DNA of 64,000 nt, taken from positions 9,352,811-9,416,810 of the forward strand of contig OU452229.1 of the NCBI GenBank assembly GCA_911728455.2. The letters run 5' to 3'. Under the pieces are notes generated by a model. That model was not told the origin of the DNA. It saw only the letters and a program-made list of their open reading frames with translations, and did no database searches. The number at the start of each line of letters is the position of its first letter. The stretch's first letter is position 1. The DNA is from Marthasterias glacialis (taxonomy: Eukaryota; Echinodermata; Asteroidea; Forcipulatida; Asteriidae). Shown piece by piece: positions 21,196 to 31,316 of the stretch. Both the position numbers and the translations under genes were made by a program.

Positions 21196-21207
21196 CTCAG
21201 AAAGAAA

Positions 21208-21467
<260 letters not shown>

Positions 21468-21532
21468 GCGCTGAGGGCGCACAGACGTGTTCATGTTGAA
21501 GTGGTGTTTAGAACATTTTCAAGACTGACCAA

Positions 21533-22657
21533 GTGGTAGCAACCGCCCTGTCCTTTTATGGAACGGTGGCAAATGTGAGAAGACAGGTGCATGATTTTGA
21601 CGAACAAATAGAGACTGGAGTACGAAGCCTGTTGATGAAGAATTTGAAGCGACAAGTTCCCAGTTTTTTAAAGATCGGAGGCTTCACACTCCCTGTAAGG
21701 CACAAAGGGCAGGTGAAAACGTGCAAGATTTGTGAAGAAACAGACCACTTTGCAAGAGATTGCCCTCGTCGAGGAAGGTGCTTCATATGTGGAAGCCAAC
21801 AACACCGAGCTTCTTGGCATGATGAAGATGAAACACCACAGCAGAGACCCGTCTTCATGCCCACTAAAAGTCACACCAACCAGTACGAAACTGAAACAGA
21901 CACCCAGAGTGAATACACCGATGAACATAGCCAATCTGAATTTGAAAATGATGACGACAACAAAGACCAAACAACAACGGAAGAAAACAAGAAAACGGGC
22001 CGAAACACAGTCGAGACACTCAAAGATAAATCCAACCCAACTGTTGAAAAAGTCCAATATCAAGATGAAGTAGGAAAGTCTAGTAGTAGTAGATCCGCCG
22101 AGCCACAACTGCAGACAGAGCCAAAATCAAAGAAAGCTTTTACAAAATCTTTCAGCGACGCAGTCTCTCAACCAGGACCAAGCAAGGGAAAGGGCCAACC
22201 AAAGAACGATAAACCAAAACTGACTAAACCCCAATCTTTTTGGGATGAGGCTTATAAAGCGGAAAAGAAGAGAGCAAAAGAAAAGAGAGAGTCAAGAAAA
22301 AGGAAATCAAGTGACACAGAAGAAAACACCGAACTCAAACAATTGAGAGAAGATGATCACAACTCATCAATGGAGATGGGAAATAATCAATGTTCTGATA
22401 AAGGTGATAACAGTAAACCAATGGAACGTGGAAACAACCACCCTTCTGATCAAGATGATCAATCCATTGACGACCATCAACACAGCGACGATGACAACGG
22501 AGAGTTTGTCCCCTATGTACGACATGGAGTCCAGAGATATAGGAAAAAACGGGAAACTTGGAAAAGAGCAAACAGTTCAGAATCTCAAGAATCACTACAG
22601 CAGTTAGAAAATAAAAGTCAACGGGGAAGAGGAAGGGGTCGACGTCCTACGCCATAA
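21533..22657 (+). pseudogene. E5 ORF1, N-terminus deleted
   Basis: The open part encodes about 374 residues matching E2 ORF1 from about residue 110 to its end. It begins at the strand VATALSFYGTVANVRRQ and has no native start codon. The zinc knuckles CKICEETDHFARDC and CFIC...HRASWH, the SFWDEAYKA motif, GEFVPYVRHGVQRYRKKR and the RGRGRGR tail are present. The N-terminal half of the RRM-like region is lost to the internal deletion. Confidence 0.82.
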
Positions 22658-22741
22658 AAATTATGGTTAGCCGTTCTATGTTCACCATTGTGATTATCCA
22701 TTTGTTATTATTATATTGTGTGATGCTTAAAAATAACCACT

Positions 22742-25700
22742 CTTAACGTCAACGGGCTTCGCAAAAATGAAAAAAGAGAAATTATCTTTAACCATTTGAA
22801 ACGTGAAAAACATGATATCATCTGTTTACAAGAAACCCATAGTATTCAGGAAGATGAAGTTTTTTGGAAACAACAATGGGAAGGGGATATTTTGTTCAGT
22901 CTTGGCGAAAAATCTTCGAGAGGAGTGGCTATCTTAGCATCTCAAAAAAGTGGTATTAAACTCATAAACCTCAAAACTCAAAACTGATAAAGAGGGTCGT
23001 ATTGTCAAAGCGGATTTCATTTGGGAAGGAATTACTCTTGGGGTTGTATCTGTCTATGCTCCAAATCTAATGTATCCTAGGAAATTTTTCTTTCAAGAGT
23101 TGAACAATTTTTTAAATGAAGATCATAACTGGATTGTTAATGGAGATTTTAATTGTCAACTTGATATTGATGCTAAGGATAAGAGTATTTCAGATTTAAA
23201 TAACCTTCTTATTCAAAAAGACATGTATGACATTATTGGAGAACCTGGTATCAGAATGAGCCTGGATACACATTTTATCACAAAGTTCTTAAAAGAAGTA
23301 GTAGAATTGATTATTCTTTTATAACGAGTAACCTCCTTTTCATTATCCAAGAAGCCAATGTTGGTTCTTTAGGTATATCTGACCATTGTGCTCTCAGCTT
23401 TCGTATCCAAAAACAGCAACCTGCCAAAGGCCCAGGAAGATGGGTTTGCAATAATAACATATTAAACGATGATCAATGCAAACAACGCATTGCTTTCTTT
23501 TGGGAATATTGGAGATCTCAAAAAAACGATAGTGAAAGTATCCTTAACTGGTGGGATATAGGTAAAATGAGATTGAAAGAAATCATCAAAGATTATGATA
23601 CAGAAATGTTCTACAAGGAAAAAAAGCGAAAAGAAAATATGCAAAAAATTCACACACATCTCATAAATAAACATTCTCCCGACCCTACTGCCATTTCTGA
23701 AGTTGAAAAAGAAATTAAAAATTATGAAGCAAAAAGTTTAGAGAAATCTAGAATAAGAATGCATATATCCAAAATGGCTGAGGAGAAGCCAAGCAAGCTT
23801 TTTCTCCGTATGGAAAAACAAAGAACCAATGATAATATTCTTAACAACTTAAAAGATGATAATGGTAATTATTATAATGACTCTATTTCGATGTGCAAGT
23901 ATGTTAATTCCTTTTATCAAAATCTATACTCTGCTGAAAATATCGACAGTTCAGCAACCCAAAACATTTTGGACACCGTTAAGAAGTATGATTTACCTGA
24001 TGAAGTCATTGATAATTTGGAAAGTTCTATTCAAGAAGTTGAAGTTTTTCATGCCCTAAGTCAAATGAAAAGCTGTAAATCCCCCGGTCTTGACGGTTTA
24101 ACAACTGAATTCTATCAATGTTATTGGCCGGTTATTAAAGACGACTTCATCGAAGTTATTAATGAGTGTTTTCAAAATGGTTCTCTTCCACCTACCATGA
24201 ATAACGCTCTGATTCGTCTTATCTACAAAAACAAAGGTGAAAGAAACGATCTTAAAAACTGGAGGCCGATTAGTCTTCTAAATGTCGATTACAAACTAAT
24301 TTCAAAGGTTGTTACTAATCGTTTGAAAAGAATTATGCCTTTTGTTATTGGCAATGATCAATCTTGTGGTGTTAAAGACAGGAATATAAGCGATAATCTT
24401 ATGGTTCTGAGAGATGTTATTTTTTATATTAATAATGAAAATGATCAAGCTGCTATTCTTAGTATTGACCAGGAAAAAGCCTTTGACAGGATTGAATGGG
24501 CATACATGTTTAAAATGATGGAGACTATGGGAATTCCAAAAACTTTAATTAATTGGGTGAAAATATTTTATAGCAACCCCACTAGTAGTGTTATAGTTAA
24601 CAATTTTATTACACAACCTTTTAAAGTCACCCGAGGGATTAGACAAGGCTGCCCATTGTCGCCTCTTTTGTATGTTATTTGTGCAGAAGGTTTGGCTAGT
24701 CTTGTAAGGAGTAACATAGAAGGTATTGCTCTTCCAAATACGGAGTGTTCATTAAAACTGATTCAACATGCTGATGATACCACTATTTTTATTACTGATG
24801 ATAAGGATTTTAATATCCTTGAAAAGATTGTTACCACTTACAGTGAGGGTTCGGGTTCAAAAATTAACATTGAAAAGTCGCAAGGGCTTTGGGTTGGTAA
24901 ATGGAAGGACAGACTTGAAAAACCGGGGGGGTTTTCATGGGTCAGTGATCAGCTCAAAATTCTTGGCATTTACTTTGGCAACGAAGACAATACTCACAGA
25001 AACTGGGAACCGAGAATAAATAAAATGAAAGCTGTTCTTAGAAAGTGGTCGGGGAGGAATTTAACCCTGAAAGGGAAAGCTGTTGTCATTAACAGTTTCG
25101 TTGGTGCGAGTCTGTCCTACCTGGGATCAATCATTTATTGTCCAGCGGATTACGTTAAGCAAATGGAATGCATTAAGTGGTCTTTCTTTTGGAATGGCAA
25201 ACCAGATAAAATAAAAAGACGGACTGTTATTGGGCCTGTTGCTAAGGGAGGCACTGGGGTAGTTGACATTAAGCTCAAGCTGCAAGCTTTAAAACTCAAT
25301 TCTTTGAAAAAGTATCACAATGGATCTGGGAAATGGAAATATCTTTTCGAATATTGTGTATGCCAAGCCAGTGGGAAGAACGAACTTGGTTGGTACATCT
25401 TAGTCAACCCTAAAGCTATTATTCCTAGTACGCAAGATATATATAAAGATTTGATTCATTCTTTACAGAAACCTGAATTGACTTACAACAAAACCTTTTC
25501 TTGTGTTAATGAAACCCATGAACTTCCCCTTTGGAAAAATAGCATCATTACTAATGCTGAGGGCAAAGAATTAGATAGTAAAATATTAAAACCCAAGGGG
25601 ATGAAACGATTAAAACATTTTCTTGAAAATGGTAATTTAATCTCTCACCAAACCCTGGCTAAAGTTTGTAATATTTATCCCTTAAATGCTGGTAGAATTA

Positions 25701-26464
25701 GTAATGGTCTTAAGAAATATGTTAATCACAGCTACGTCACTGAGAACAGGGAAGGACCAGCGAATCACTTTTTAAATAATATCACCATTGAAGACAAACA
25801 GACTGACACAAATAGTAGACTTCTTGATGGAAATGTTAAGACTGTCTATAAGAGTTTTGTCAGTAATCAGTATGTGTCTCCTGCAGTGTTGCAATATTGG
25901 ACTAACTATTTTCATTTGACTAAAACTAATGTTAATATTTGGGAAAATGGTAACTGTCCGCTTCTAGAAGCCAAAGAAAAAGATTTGTGGTTTAAATTAA
26001 AACATAAAATTCTGCCTACAAAAGATAAGTTGTACAGTTTTGGGATTGCTGAAGACACAGTCTGCTTACTTTGTAAACATGCCAAGGAAAGCATTGAGCA
26101 TCTTTTTATAGAGTGTGATCAATGTTATAAAGCTTGGTTATTTGTAGAAAATATCATAAAAAAGTATTTAGGTAACCCGCATTTCTATCTATTTGATCGT
26201 TCTAGAATTCTGGACATCAATGTGAAAGACAATGTAGTTTTACTTTTAATTGGTAAATTACATACCGTGATTTGGAATATTCGATGTGAAGTATCTATCA
26301 AGGGTAGTAATGATCACGCTGATATTCTTCAAGTTTACAAAAGAAACCTACAGAAATTTCTTCTATTGGAAAACCGTAGATTAAATAAGGACGCCTTCCA
26401 TAAAATTTATGTGAACAAAGCATTGTGCTTTATCAAAAACGACCAGTTAAAATTCAACTTTTGA
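22742..26464 (+). pseudogene. E5 ORF2: frameshifted endonuclease, open reverse transcriptase
   Basis: The endonuclease can be followed in pieces. LNVNGLRKNEKRE and LQETHS lie at 22745-22850. A CTCAAAA duplication near 22970 breaks the frame. SVYAPN and NGDFNC follow to about 23160. Further frameshifts lie near 23235 and 23275, before SRIDYSF and SDHC. From about 23567 the frame is open to the end: NKSPG is replaced by CKSPGLDGLTTEFY, then SIDQEKAFDR, IRQGCPLSPLLY and QHADDT (about 24764-24781). A C-terminal CLLCKHAKESIEHLFIEC motif follows. No ATG is in frame with the first endonuclease strand. It is not functional as a whole. Confidence 0.85.
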
Positions 26465-26673
26465 TTATCCTTAAATTTCGATCATTTCGATCATTTTGAG
26501 TCAAATTTAAGCTTTGTGAGTTTTTGATTGAATATTTTTTTTTTTTTTTTGCATCGTTGTTGCAGTTTTAACATCAGTGAACATTTTATTTTTTAACTTT
26601 TTGTTATCTTCATTTCCTTATGTTGTTGTCTGTATATCTTTCATACTGTTGTAAATAGTGTTTGATCGATGAC

Positions 26674-26694
26674 AATAAATGGAGTCAAACTCCA
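26674..26694 (+). promoter_or_regulatory. E5 3' end: AATAAA plus terminal hairpin
   Basis: AATAAA (26674-26679), then stem TGGAGT/ACTCCA with a 3-nt loop CAA (26680-26694). The stem is kept while the loop is shortened by 3 nt against E2. Confidence 0.78.
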
Positions 26695-26715
26695 CTTGAA
26701 CGGAAAAAAAAATAA

Positions 26716-26732
26716 TAATAATATTTGGGATT
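26716..26732. repeat. Right target-site duplication of the LINE array
   Basis: TAATAATATTTGGGATT, identical to 183-199. It follows the A-run of E5 and leads straight into the downstream half of the DIRS-like reverse transcriptase. Confidence 0.8.
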
Positions 26733-27530
26733 GTAATGGAATTTTGACGGGGTAGCTAGGTATTTCGAATGTAACGTCCTTCCTTTGGCCTCTCCTTGGC
26801 CCCTTTGCTTTTCACTAAACTTACAAAACCTTTCGTGACGCATTGGAGGGCGTCAGGCATTATGACTGCACTTTACCTTGACGATGGTGTTTGTGTTATT
26901 CCTTGTGCATCCAGAAATACTGAAATGCATTTGAACGTCGCTAAAGAGGTATCTAAGCACGTTAGATCTAATACATTAATGGTCTGCTTTAATTTCAACA
27001 TAGAGTAGAGTCAATGGAATCCCTTACACTGTATCGTATGACTGGGTATGACTTGGGACTCGGTTGAAGGAACAGTACAGGTTTTACAGGAAAGAGTGGA
27101 TAAAATCTGCCAGACAATCTCTGAGGTGCGTAGATCCAATACGGTTATTGTTAGAAGGTTGCATTCGTTTGCCGGGTAAATACTTTCCCTAAGTCCTGGA
27201 TGTGGTAATGACCAGACATTGCCAAGTAGAGATTGCTAATGCCATTGAGGAAGATATCTCCACAACGTTAGATGAATTTTGCTTATCTCAAATTTAATTC
27301 TTGGAAGCTAACGTAAACAAACTAAGACACGTTTTCAATGTTGGGAAAACGAACTCACTTGTTTGCTGCGACGCTAATGCATCAGGTTCGGGAGCAATTC
27401 TTTGCAACGACATCCAAACTGCTCATTCACCTTGAACTGAAAACGAGGCTAAGCTTGGCGAGAGTTGAAAACAAATCATTTTGCAATTTTGTCTTTCTTA
27501 CCAATCATGAACGTGTTTACAAATAGTCAA
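26733..27530 (+). pseudogene. DIRS-like retrotransposon reverse transcriptase/RNase H, 3' part (decayed)
   Basis: Read across several frameshifts and stops, this continues the DIRS-like domain broken at 199. WNFDGVARYFECNVLP lies near 26738-26783 and FTKLTKPFVTHWRASGI near 26811-26860. The catalytic box LYLDDG lies near 26870-26887, and SLSPGCGND near 27185-27220. An RNase H-like DANASGSGA lies near 27370-27396. No intact frame remains. The tyrosine recombinase that would confirm DIRS was not found, so Ngaro or a related type is possible. Confidence 0.68.
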
Positions 27531-27579
27531 GCCGCAGCCTATAAGTCGGCTGCATGAAATCAGAACTGCAGAAATTAGA

Positions 27580-28484
27580 TGACCAAAAAGGACAACTGAC
27601 CAAAAGCTTGTACTAGTTATTTCGTGAAAGGTCACATACAGGTCACGTAGGAGTCAGTAGATGACATTTTAGTGAACATTACTAAATATTTCTACGCCCA
27701 CAGTTTTCATCCATCATGGGTCATGCTCCATTTAGGGTTTACGCAGAATTGGGTCAAAGGTCACATATTGGTCACTACAGTTCATTTGCTGATGTCACGT
27801 GATTGGCCTGAAAATCGCTTAAACTTTTTAACGCTTTAGCCAATTGTAACCAAACTGGACATAATGACAACTGACCAAAGTTTGTACTATATATTAGGTC
27901 AAAGGTCACCTACAGGTCAAGTAGGAGTTGTTTAACTGAACTAAGGAAAACTCTCCTTTTCTACAATCCTGGCGAATTTAGCCATATTTGGTTTTGCATG
28001 TTGACCAGAGCCCCATGTAGGGTCGGCTGATAGTTGTGCTTTGTGAAGCACAAACGTGCTCTAGATTCCCCTCTTCTTCTTCTTCTTTTTTCTTCTCACG
28101 ATGTCACGTGAACAGCCTGAATATGGCTATAACTTATATATAACTTCCAAACGCTTCAACAAAATGTAACCAAACCTGGACCAAAGCTTTTACCAGGTAT
28201 GTTCAAAGGTCACCTAGAGGTCAAGTAGGGGTCATCAGAGGACATTTTAGTGAACATTACTGATTGATTGCTTCTTTTCCAAAAGTGGTCCGACCGAAGC
28301 CACACTTTGTCAGTACCATCCCTGTGTCATGCTTTATATGGGGTTTACACAGAATTGGTCACCTAAGGGTCATTCAACTTAAATAAGAGAAAATGCTTTT
28401 TTCTACAATCCTGACAAATTTAGCTATATTTGGTCACATAAGCATCTTGACCACAGCCCTATTTAGTTTCAGTAGGCTCATTTA
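27580..28484. repeat. Decayed repeat with AGGTCA arrays
   Basis: Two diverged copies of a roughly 500-600-bp sequence share phrases such as AACCAAAC near GGAC, CAAAGGTCACCTA and ACATTTTAGTGAACATTACT. AGGTCA-type hexamers occur at an 11-bp period at 27629-27656, 27896-27919 and 28207-28234. No coding potential is seen. The family is unknown to me. Confidence 0.5.
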
Positions 28485-28720
28485 GTTGTCTATTTTACGG
28501 ATATTACTGAAACATGGTTCTAAGACGCTCCTCCTCCTACATTCGTAGGGACAACTATCAACTTGTTCACTCCTCTAGGTCCAATCCAATTGGAGAAGAA
28601 GCAGCCGTGTTCATAAGTTACTCCTTGACTTACCATACTCGCGATGATCTCATGTTATCTTATGTGGATCTTGAATGTGTTTTATTGACATTTCCCGAGT
28701 CACTCATGTACTCATAGTAT
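28485..28720 (+). pseudogene. LINE APE endonuclease fragment (CR1/Jockey-like)
   Basis: The sequence reads ITETWF (the catalytic Glu motif) near 28503. After a frameshift it continues as RDNYQLVHSSRSNP...AAVFISYSLTYHT, then LMLSYVDLECVLLTF to about 28695. This pattern is typical of CR1/Jockey-type endonucleases and differs from E1-E5. Only this internal slice remains, and no reverse transcriptase follows. Confidence 0.55.
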
Positions 28721-28929
28721 GGTAGGTGTCACTCGCGTACTCATTAACTAATATTTTTAGAGCTCATTGTTGAGGTCACACATAGGTCATGTAGGGTCAT
28801 AGGTCACATTTCTTTAAATTGTTCGGATTGGGCCTAAACCATTGTTGAAAATAATCCTTAACGTGAGGAACCTTGACAGATATAACACCGAGGTCATCTG
28901 AGTAGGACATGCTTCTGATGTTTTGGGGG

Positions 28930-29046
28930 TCCCCCGCAGGACTCGGAAACAGTGCTTAGTGCAAATCGGTGTAAGGATAACACCGGGTAGACAGTGTTAA
29001 CATTAAATAAGGATAACACCGGGTAGACAGTGTTAACACTAAATAA
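28930..29046 (+). repeat. SINE tail relic with 37-bp tandem duplication
   Basis: GCAGGACTCGGAAACAGTGC and CGGTGTAAGG match the body of the SINE at 41341-41550. A 37-bp unit containing GATAACACCGGGTAGACAG is repeated in tandem (28974-29046). The tRNA-like head is missing. Confidence 0.5.
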
Positions 29047-29570
29047 AACTAGCAGATTAAATGTAAATATATATTTCCATCCATACTGCCCTGCTTCAGT
29101 ATTTTGATCTGCTTTGACCGCAGATTCTTGATATATAGTTTCCTACTCATTGCCCTGCACTCCAATCCGAATTGGAATATTTTGGTATTGGTAATTGGAT
29201 TTTCTACTTCCTCTTCCCTTAGGTATTTATGCTGTGCGACTCTTACATTTACAATAATGGATTTTAACAATGGAATGATGGATTTTATAATTACCTCCAT
29301 TTATTGGCTACTTATACATAGAGTCTTTGTATACTGGATATAGGGGCAACCGTAATAACTGAACAAAAAGGTTACGGTATAATTTGCCTCATTTCAGACA
29401 GACAGAAGTTAGCAAAACCACAAAACTTGCATTCGTTACGGTGAACGTTATGCTTTATCGATAGATCAAAAGAATGATCAATCAGTTATTTGTTAGTCAT
29501 CAGTCAGTCATATAATCAAAGATATAATACAAAATTAAGAAAAAAGATTTCAGCATATTGGAGCTCTTAC

Positions 29571-29781
29571 CTAGCATAAGCATTGCAGTGACAATGATAT
29601 TAGTCAGGAGGGCAAAGAAACAAAACACAAGATGTGTACGTGGCCCAAACCGTGCCTTGATTACTTGCAGAAACGTCTTCGCACCTGGTGCTCTTGTCTT
29701 CATTTGGGCAGAGAGAGAAGAGAAAAGAAGAAGTGGAATAGTAGCTCCAGCAGCATACCAGAATGGTCCACTTATACCCGT
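29571..29781 (-). CDS. DUR3-like sodium/solute symporter, internal exon
   Basis: A 211-nt exon on the minus strand that starts in phase 0 after an AG acceptor with a T-rich tract and ends in phase 1 at a GTAAGAG donor. It encodes 70 residues starting TGISGPFWYAAGATIPLLLF, with KTRAPGAKTFLQVIKARFG and a membrane segment HLVFCFFALLTNIIVTAMLM. In the solute:sodium symporter family this combination is typical of DUR3 urea-proton symporters; GPFWYA follows the SQWTWAATLLQS block of the preceding exon. The protein would be a polytopic plasma-membrane transporter. The substrate is inferred from the family only. The following exon was not found in the window. Confidence 0.75.
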
Positions 29782-29831
29782 CTGTAAAAAAAGACAAATC
29801 AGTAAATTGTGTTAAGCAAAAATAATCTATT

Positions 29832-29953
29832 GTGGGGTGAACAAAGAAAAAATGACTGGAGTGGGATTTGAACCTGCGACCACCGGCTTTACGTACTAGC
29901 CAGTGGTTGCAGGTTCAAATCCCGCTCCAGTCAATTTTTCTTTGTTCATCCCA
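29832..29953. repeat. Foldback element with tRNA B-box-like arms
   Basis: Two nearly identical 55-bp inverted arms (29832-29887 and 29899-29953) surround an 11-bp spacer. Each arm includes GGTTCAAATCCC or its complement, the B-box of tRNA genes. It lies in the intron between the two symporter exons. A diverged relative is at 45455-45600. Confidence 0.7.
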
Positions 29954-30225
29954 AAATTGATTAAAAAAAATTACCCAGTCAGTTTTCCTTGTGGTTTTTT
30001 GCTTGATATCCAAAAAATAATCTCTATCAATTACTGTATTTTTTTTCTTGTGTTTAACTTTTATTTGTCCCGTTTTTGTTTTTGTTTTTTTTCCCAGTTT
30101 TTTTTACCTTGATGGTGTTTAAGGACAAAAGTAAAATTTAGGCACACAAGATGATTGAACAATCATTAGCCAATACAGTTAACTAACTTTGCTAGGAATC
30201 AAAATAAACACAACCAATAACCTAC

Positions 30226-30348
30226 CGTTGTTGCAACTGCTGATGATTGTAAGAGAGTTGCTGCCCATGTCCATTGTGAGACTACTGTAGTAGCAGTCAG
30301 TCCAATTGATACTTGTCCTCCAGCATCGAAATCCGTGTCAAGATTTGC
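30226..30348 (-). CDS. DUR3-like sodium/solute symporter, upstream exon
   Basis: A 123-nt minus-strand exon (41 codons, phase 0 at both ends) between a TTTTTACCAAACAG acceptor and a GTAGG donor. It encodes NLDTDFDAGGQVSIGLTATT followed by VVSQWTWAATLLQS, the signature of DUR3-like members of the solute:sodium symporter family. It joins in frame to the exon at 29571-29781 over a 444-bp intron, so the two are consecutive. The first exon or exons should lie at higher coordinates; none could be recognised with confidence. Confidence 0.77.
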
Positions 30349-30597
30349 CTGTTTGGTAAAAAGGGTACATACTTGTTGATATTTTTTTCTTTTTTAATTC
30401 TGGGGGAAAACGTTTCGTTTAATAGTGTTTTTTCCCCTGTCAAACGACAAGTGTGATGTTACTTTAAGAATACCACAACATAAGATCATAGCTATATGTA
30501 GTTTTAAAAAATATCTTATATTACACAACTTCCCATTGCATTCAGAATTGTGTAGCGATATGGTTTTGGTTCTGACTGGACCCCCACCAACAACACA

Positions 30598-30659
30598 GGC
30601 CTGGTAAGCTCTTTTGGTTAGAGCGCCCGTACGGTATTCGAGAGGTCGCGGGTTCGAGT
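30598..30659 (+). repeat. tRNA-like sequence, probable SINE head
   Basis: GCTCTTTTGGTTAGAGC can form a D-arm (A-box), and GGTTCGAGTCC is a good B-box. The T-stem has a G-G mismatch and the acceptor ends do not pair, so it is unlikely to be a working tRNA. It abuts the foldback element that starts at 30660. Confidence 0.5.
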
Positions 30660-31215
30660 CCGGTGTCGCATGCAATTGTGTCCTCTATGCAATACTATCC
30701 GGCGGACATTATTGCATATGCAATACCGTCCGCCGGACGATTTTGCATATGCAATCGTGTCCGCCCGGACGCTGCTGCATAATGCAATTGTGTCCGCCCG
30801 GACACATTTGCATATGCAATCGTGTCCGCCACCGTGCAAAACGGTCCTCGAAGCCTATGTTCAAATATTCGGCGAAAACAAGCCCCAGGCACGGCGGGCC
30901 CGTGGAAATTTTGCTTGTCCATGGCACCCCGGGTTATGTTTATAAATATGTCAAAAGATTTAAAACAGAAGAAAAAATAAAGCGCTGAAACCGTTGCAGT
31001 AAGCTGCAATCATAATGGCTACGTGAATATTCATGCTGCACGTGTGCGTACTTACGTTCAGTGCATGCACGCTCGACCTCGCTTACGCACATACATGAAC
31101 ATGTACATGTGCATGTATGTCGGACGGTTTTGCATAGCCCCGCACATGATTGCATATGCAAAAGTGTCCGGAGCGGACAGTATTGCACGGCGGACACAAT
31201 TGCATCTGACACCGG
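30660..31215. mobile_element. Palindrome-rich foldback element
   Basis: 24-bp terminal inverted repeats (30660-30683 and 31192-31215) match at 22 positions. Inside the left end, TTGCATATGCAAT palindromes alternate with GTCCGCCGGAC palindromes in a roughly 48-bp tandem pattern to about 30835. The right end carries two degenerate units. The unique centre (30840-31110) has no supported gene. It is likely non-autonomous. Confidence 0.5.
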
Positions 31216-31316
31216 CATCAGCCAAATTTTCTTTGCTCATCCTCGTACCCGCACGACGTCCACACAGACAACAGCTGCATGCATTGGCGATAACGTTTGT
31301 GAGCTAGCGGGTATTA

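Larger units (their letters stand above)
15356..21207 (+). mobile_element. LINE E4, full-length Tx1/L1-clade retrotransposon, ORF2 interrupted
   Basis: A 5.85-kb copy whose 5' end (GCGGTCTTTTGAGTCGCAC) keeps the GCG...CGC pattern of the other copies with a different middle. ORF1 is intact. ORF2 carries one stop codon, a two-codon loss in the reverse transcriptase (ALVIYKN instead of ALIRLIYKN) and KSLGTDG where the others have KSPGIDG. It is probably inactive by itself. Its proteins resemble those of E2 most. Confidence 0.88.
21468..26711 (+). mobile_element. LINE E5, damaged Tx1/L1-clade retrotransposon
   Basis: The 5' end GCGCTGAGGGCGCACAGACG matches E2 almost exactly. After about 65 bp the sequence jumps into the middle of ORF1, so roughly 450 bp are missing. 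The ORF1-ORF2 junction and the endonuclease part of ORF2 carry several frameshifts; the reverse transcriptase part is open. The 3' end has AATAAA and a hairpin with a 3-nt loop, then an A-run that joins the right target-site duplication without any AAAT tract. It is the most divergent and most damaged member, so probably the oldest. Confidence 0.85.

Noticed and set aside
29049..29300. Minus-strand frame as the next DUR3 exon
   Set aside because: It does not read like the transporter continuation and lacks matching splice phase.
30598..30672. Functional tRNA gene
   Set aside because: The T-stem has a mismatch and the acceptor stem does not pair. It joins a repeat element directly, so a SINE head is more likely.
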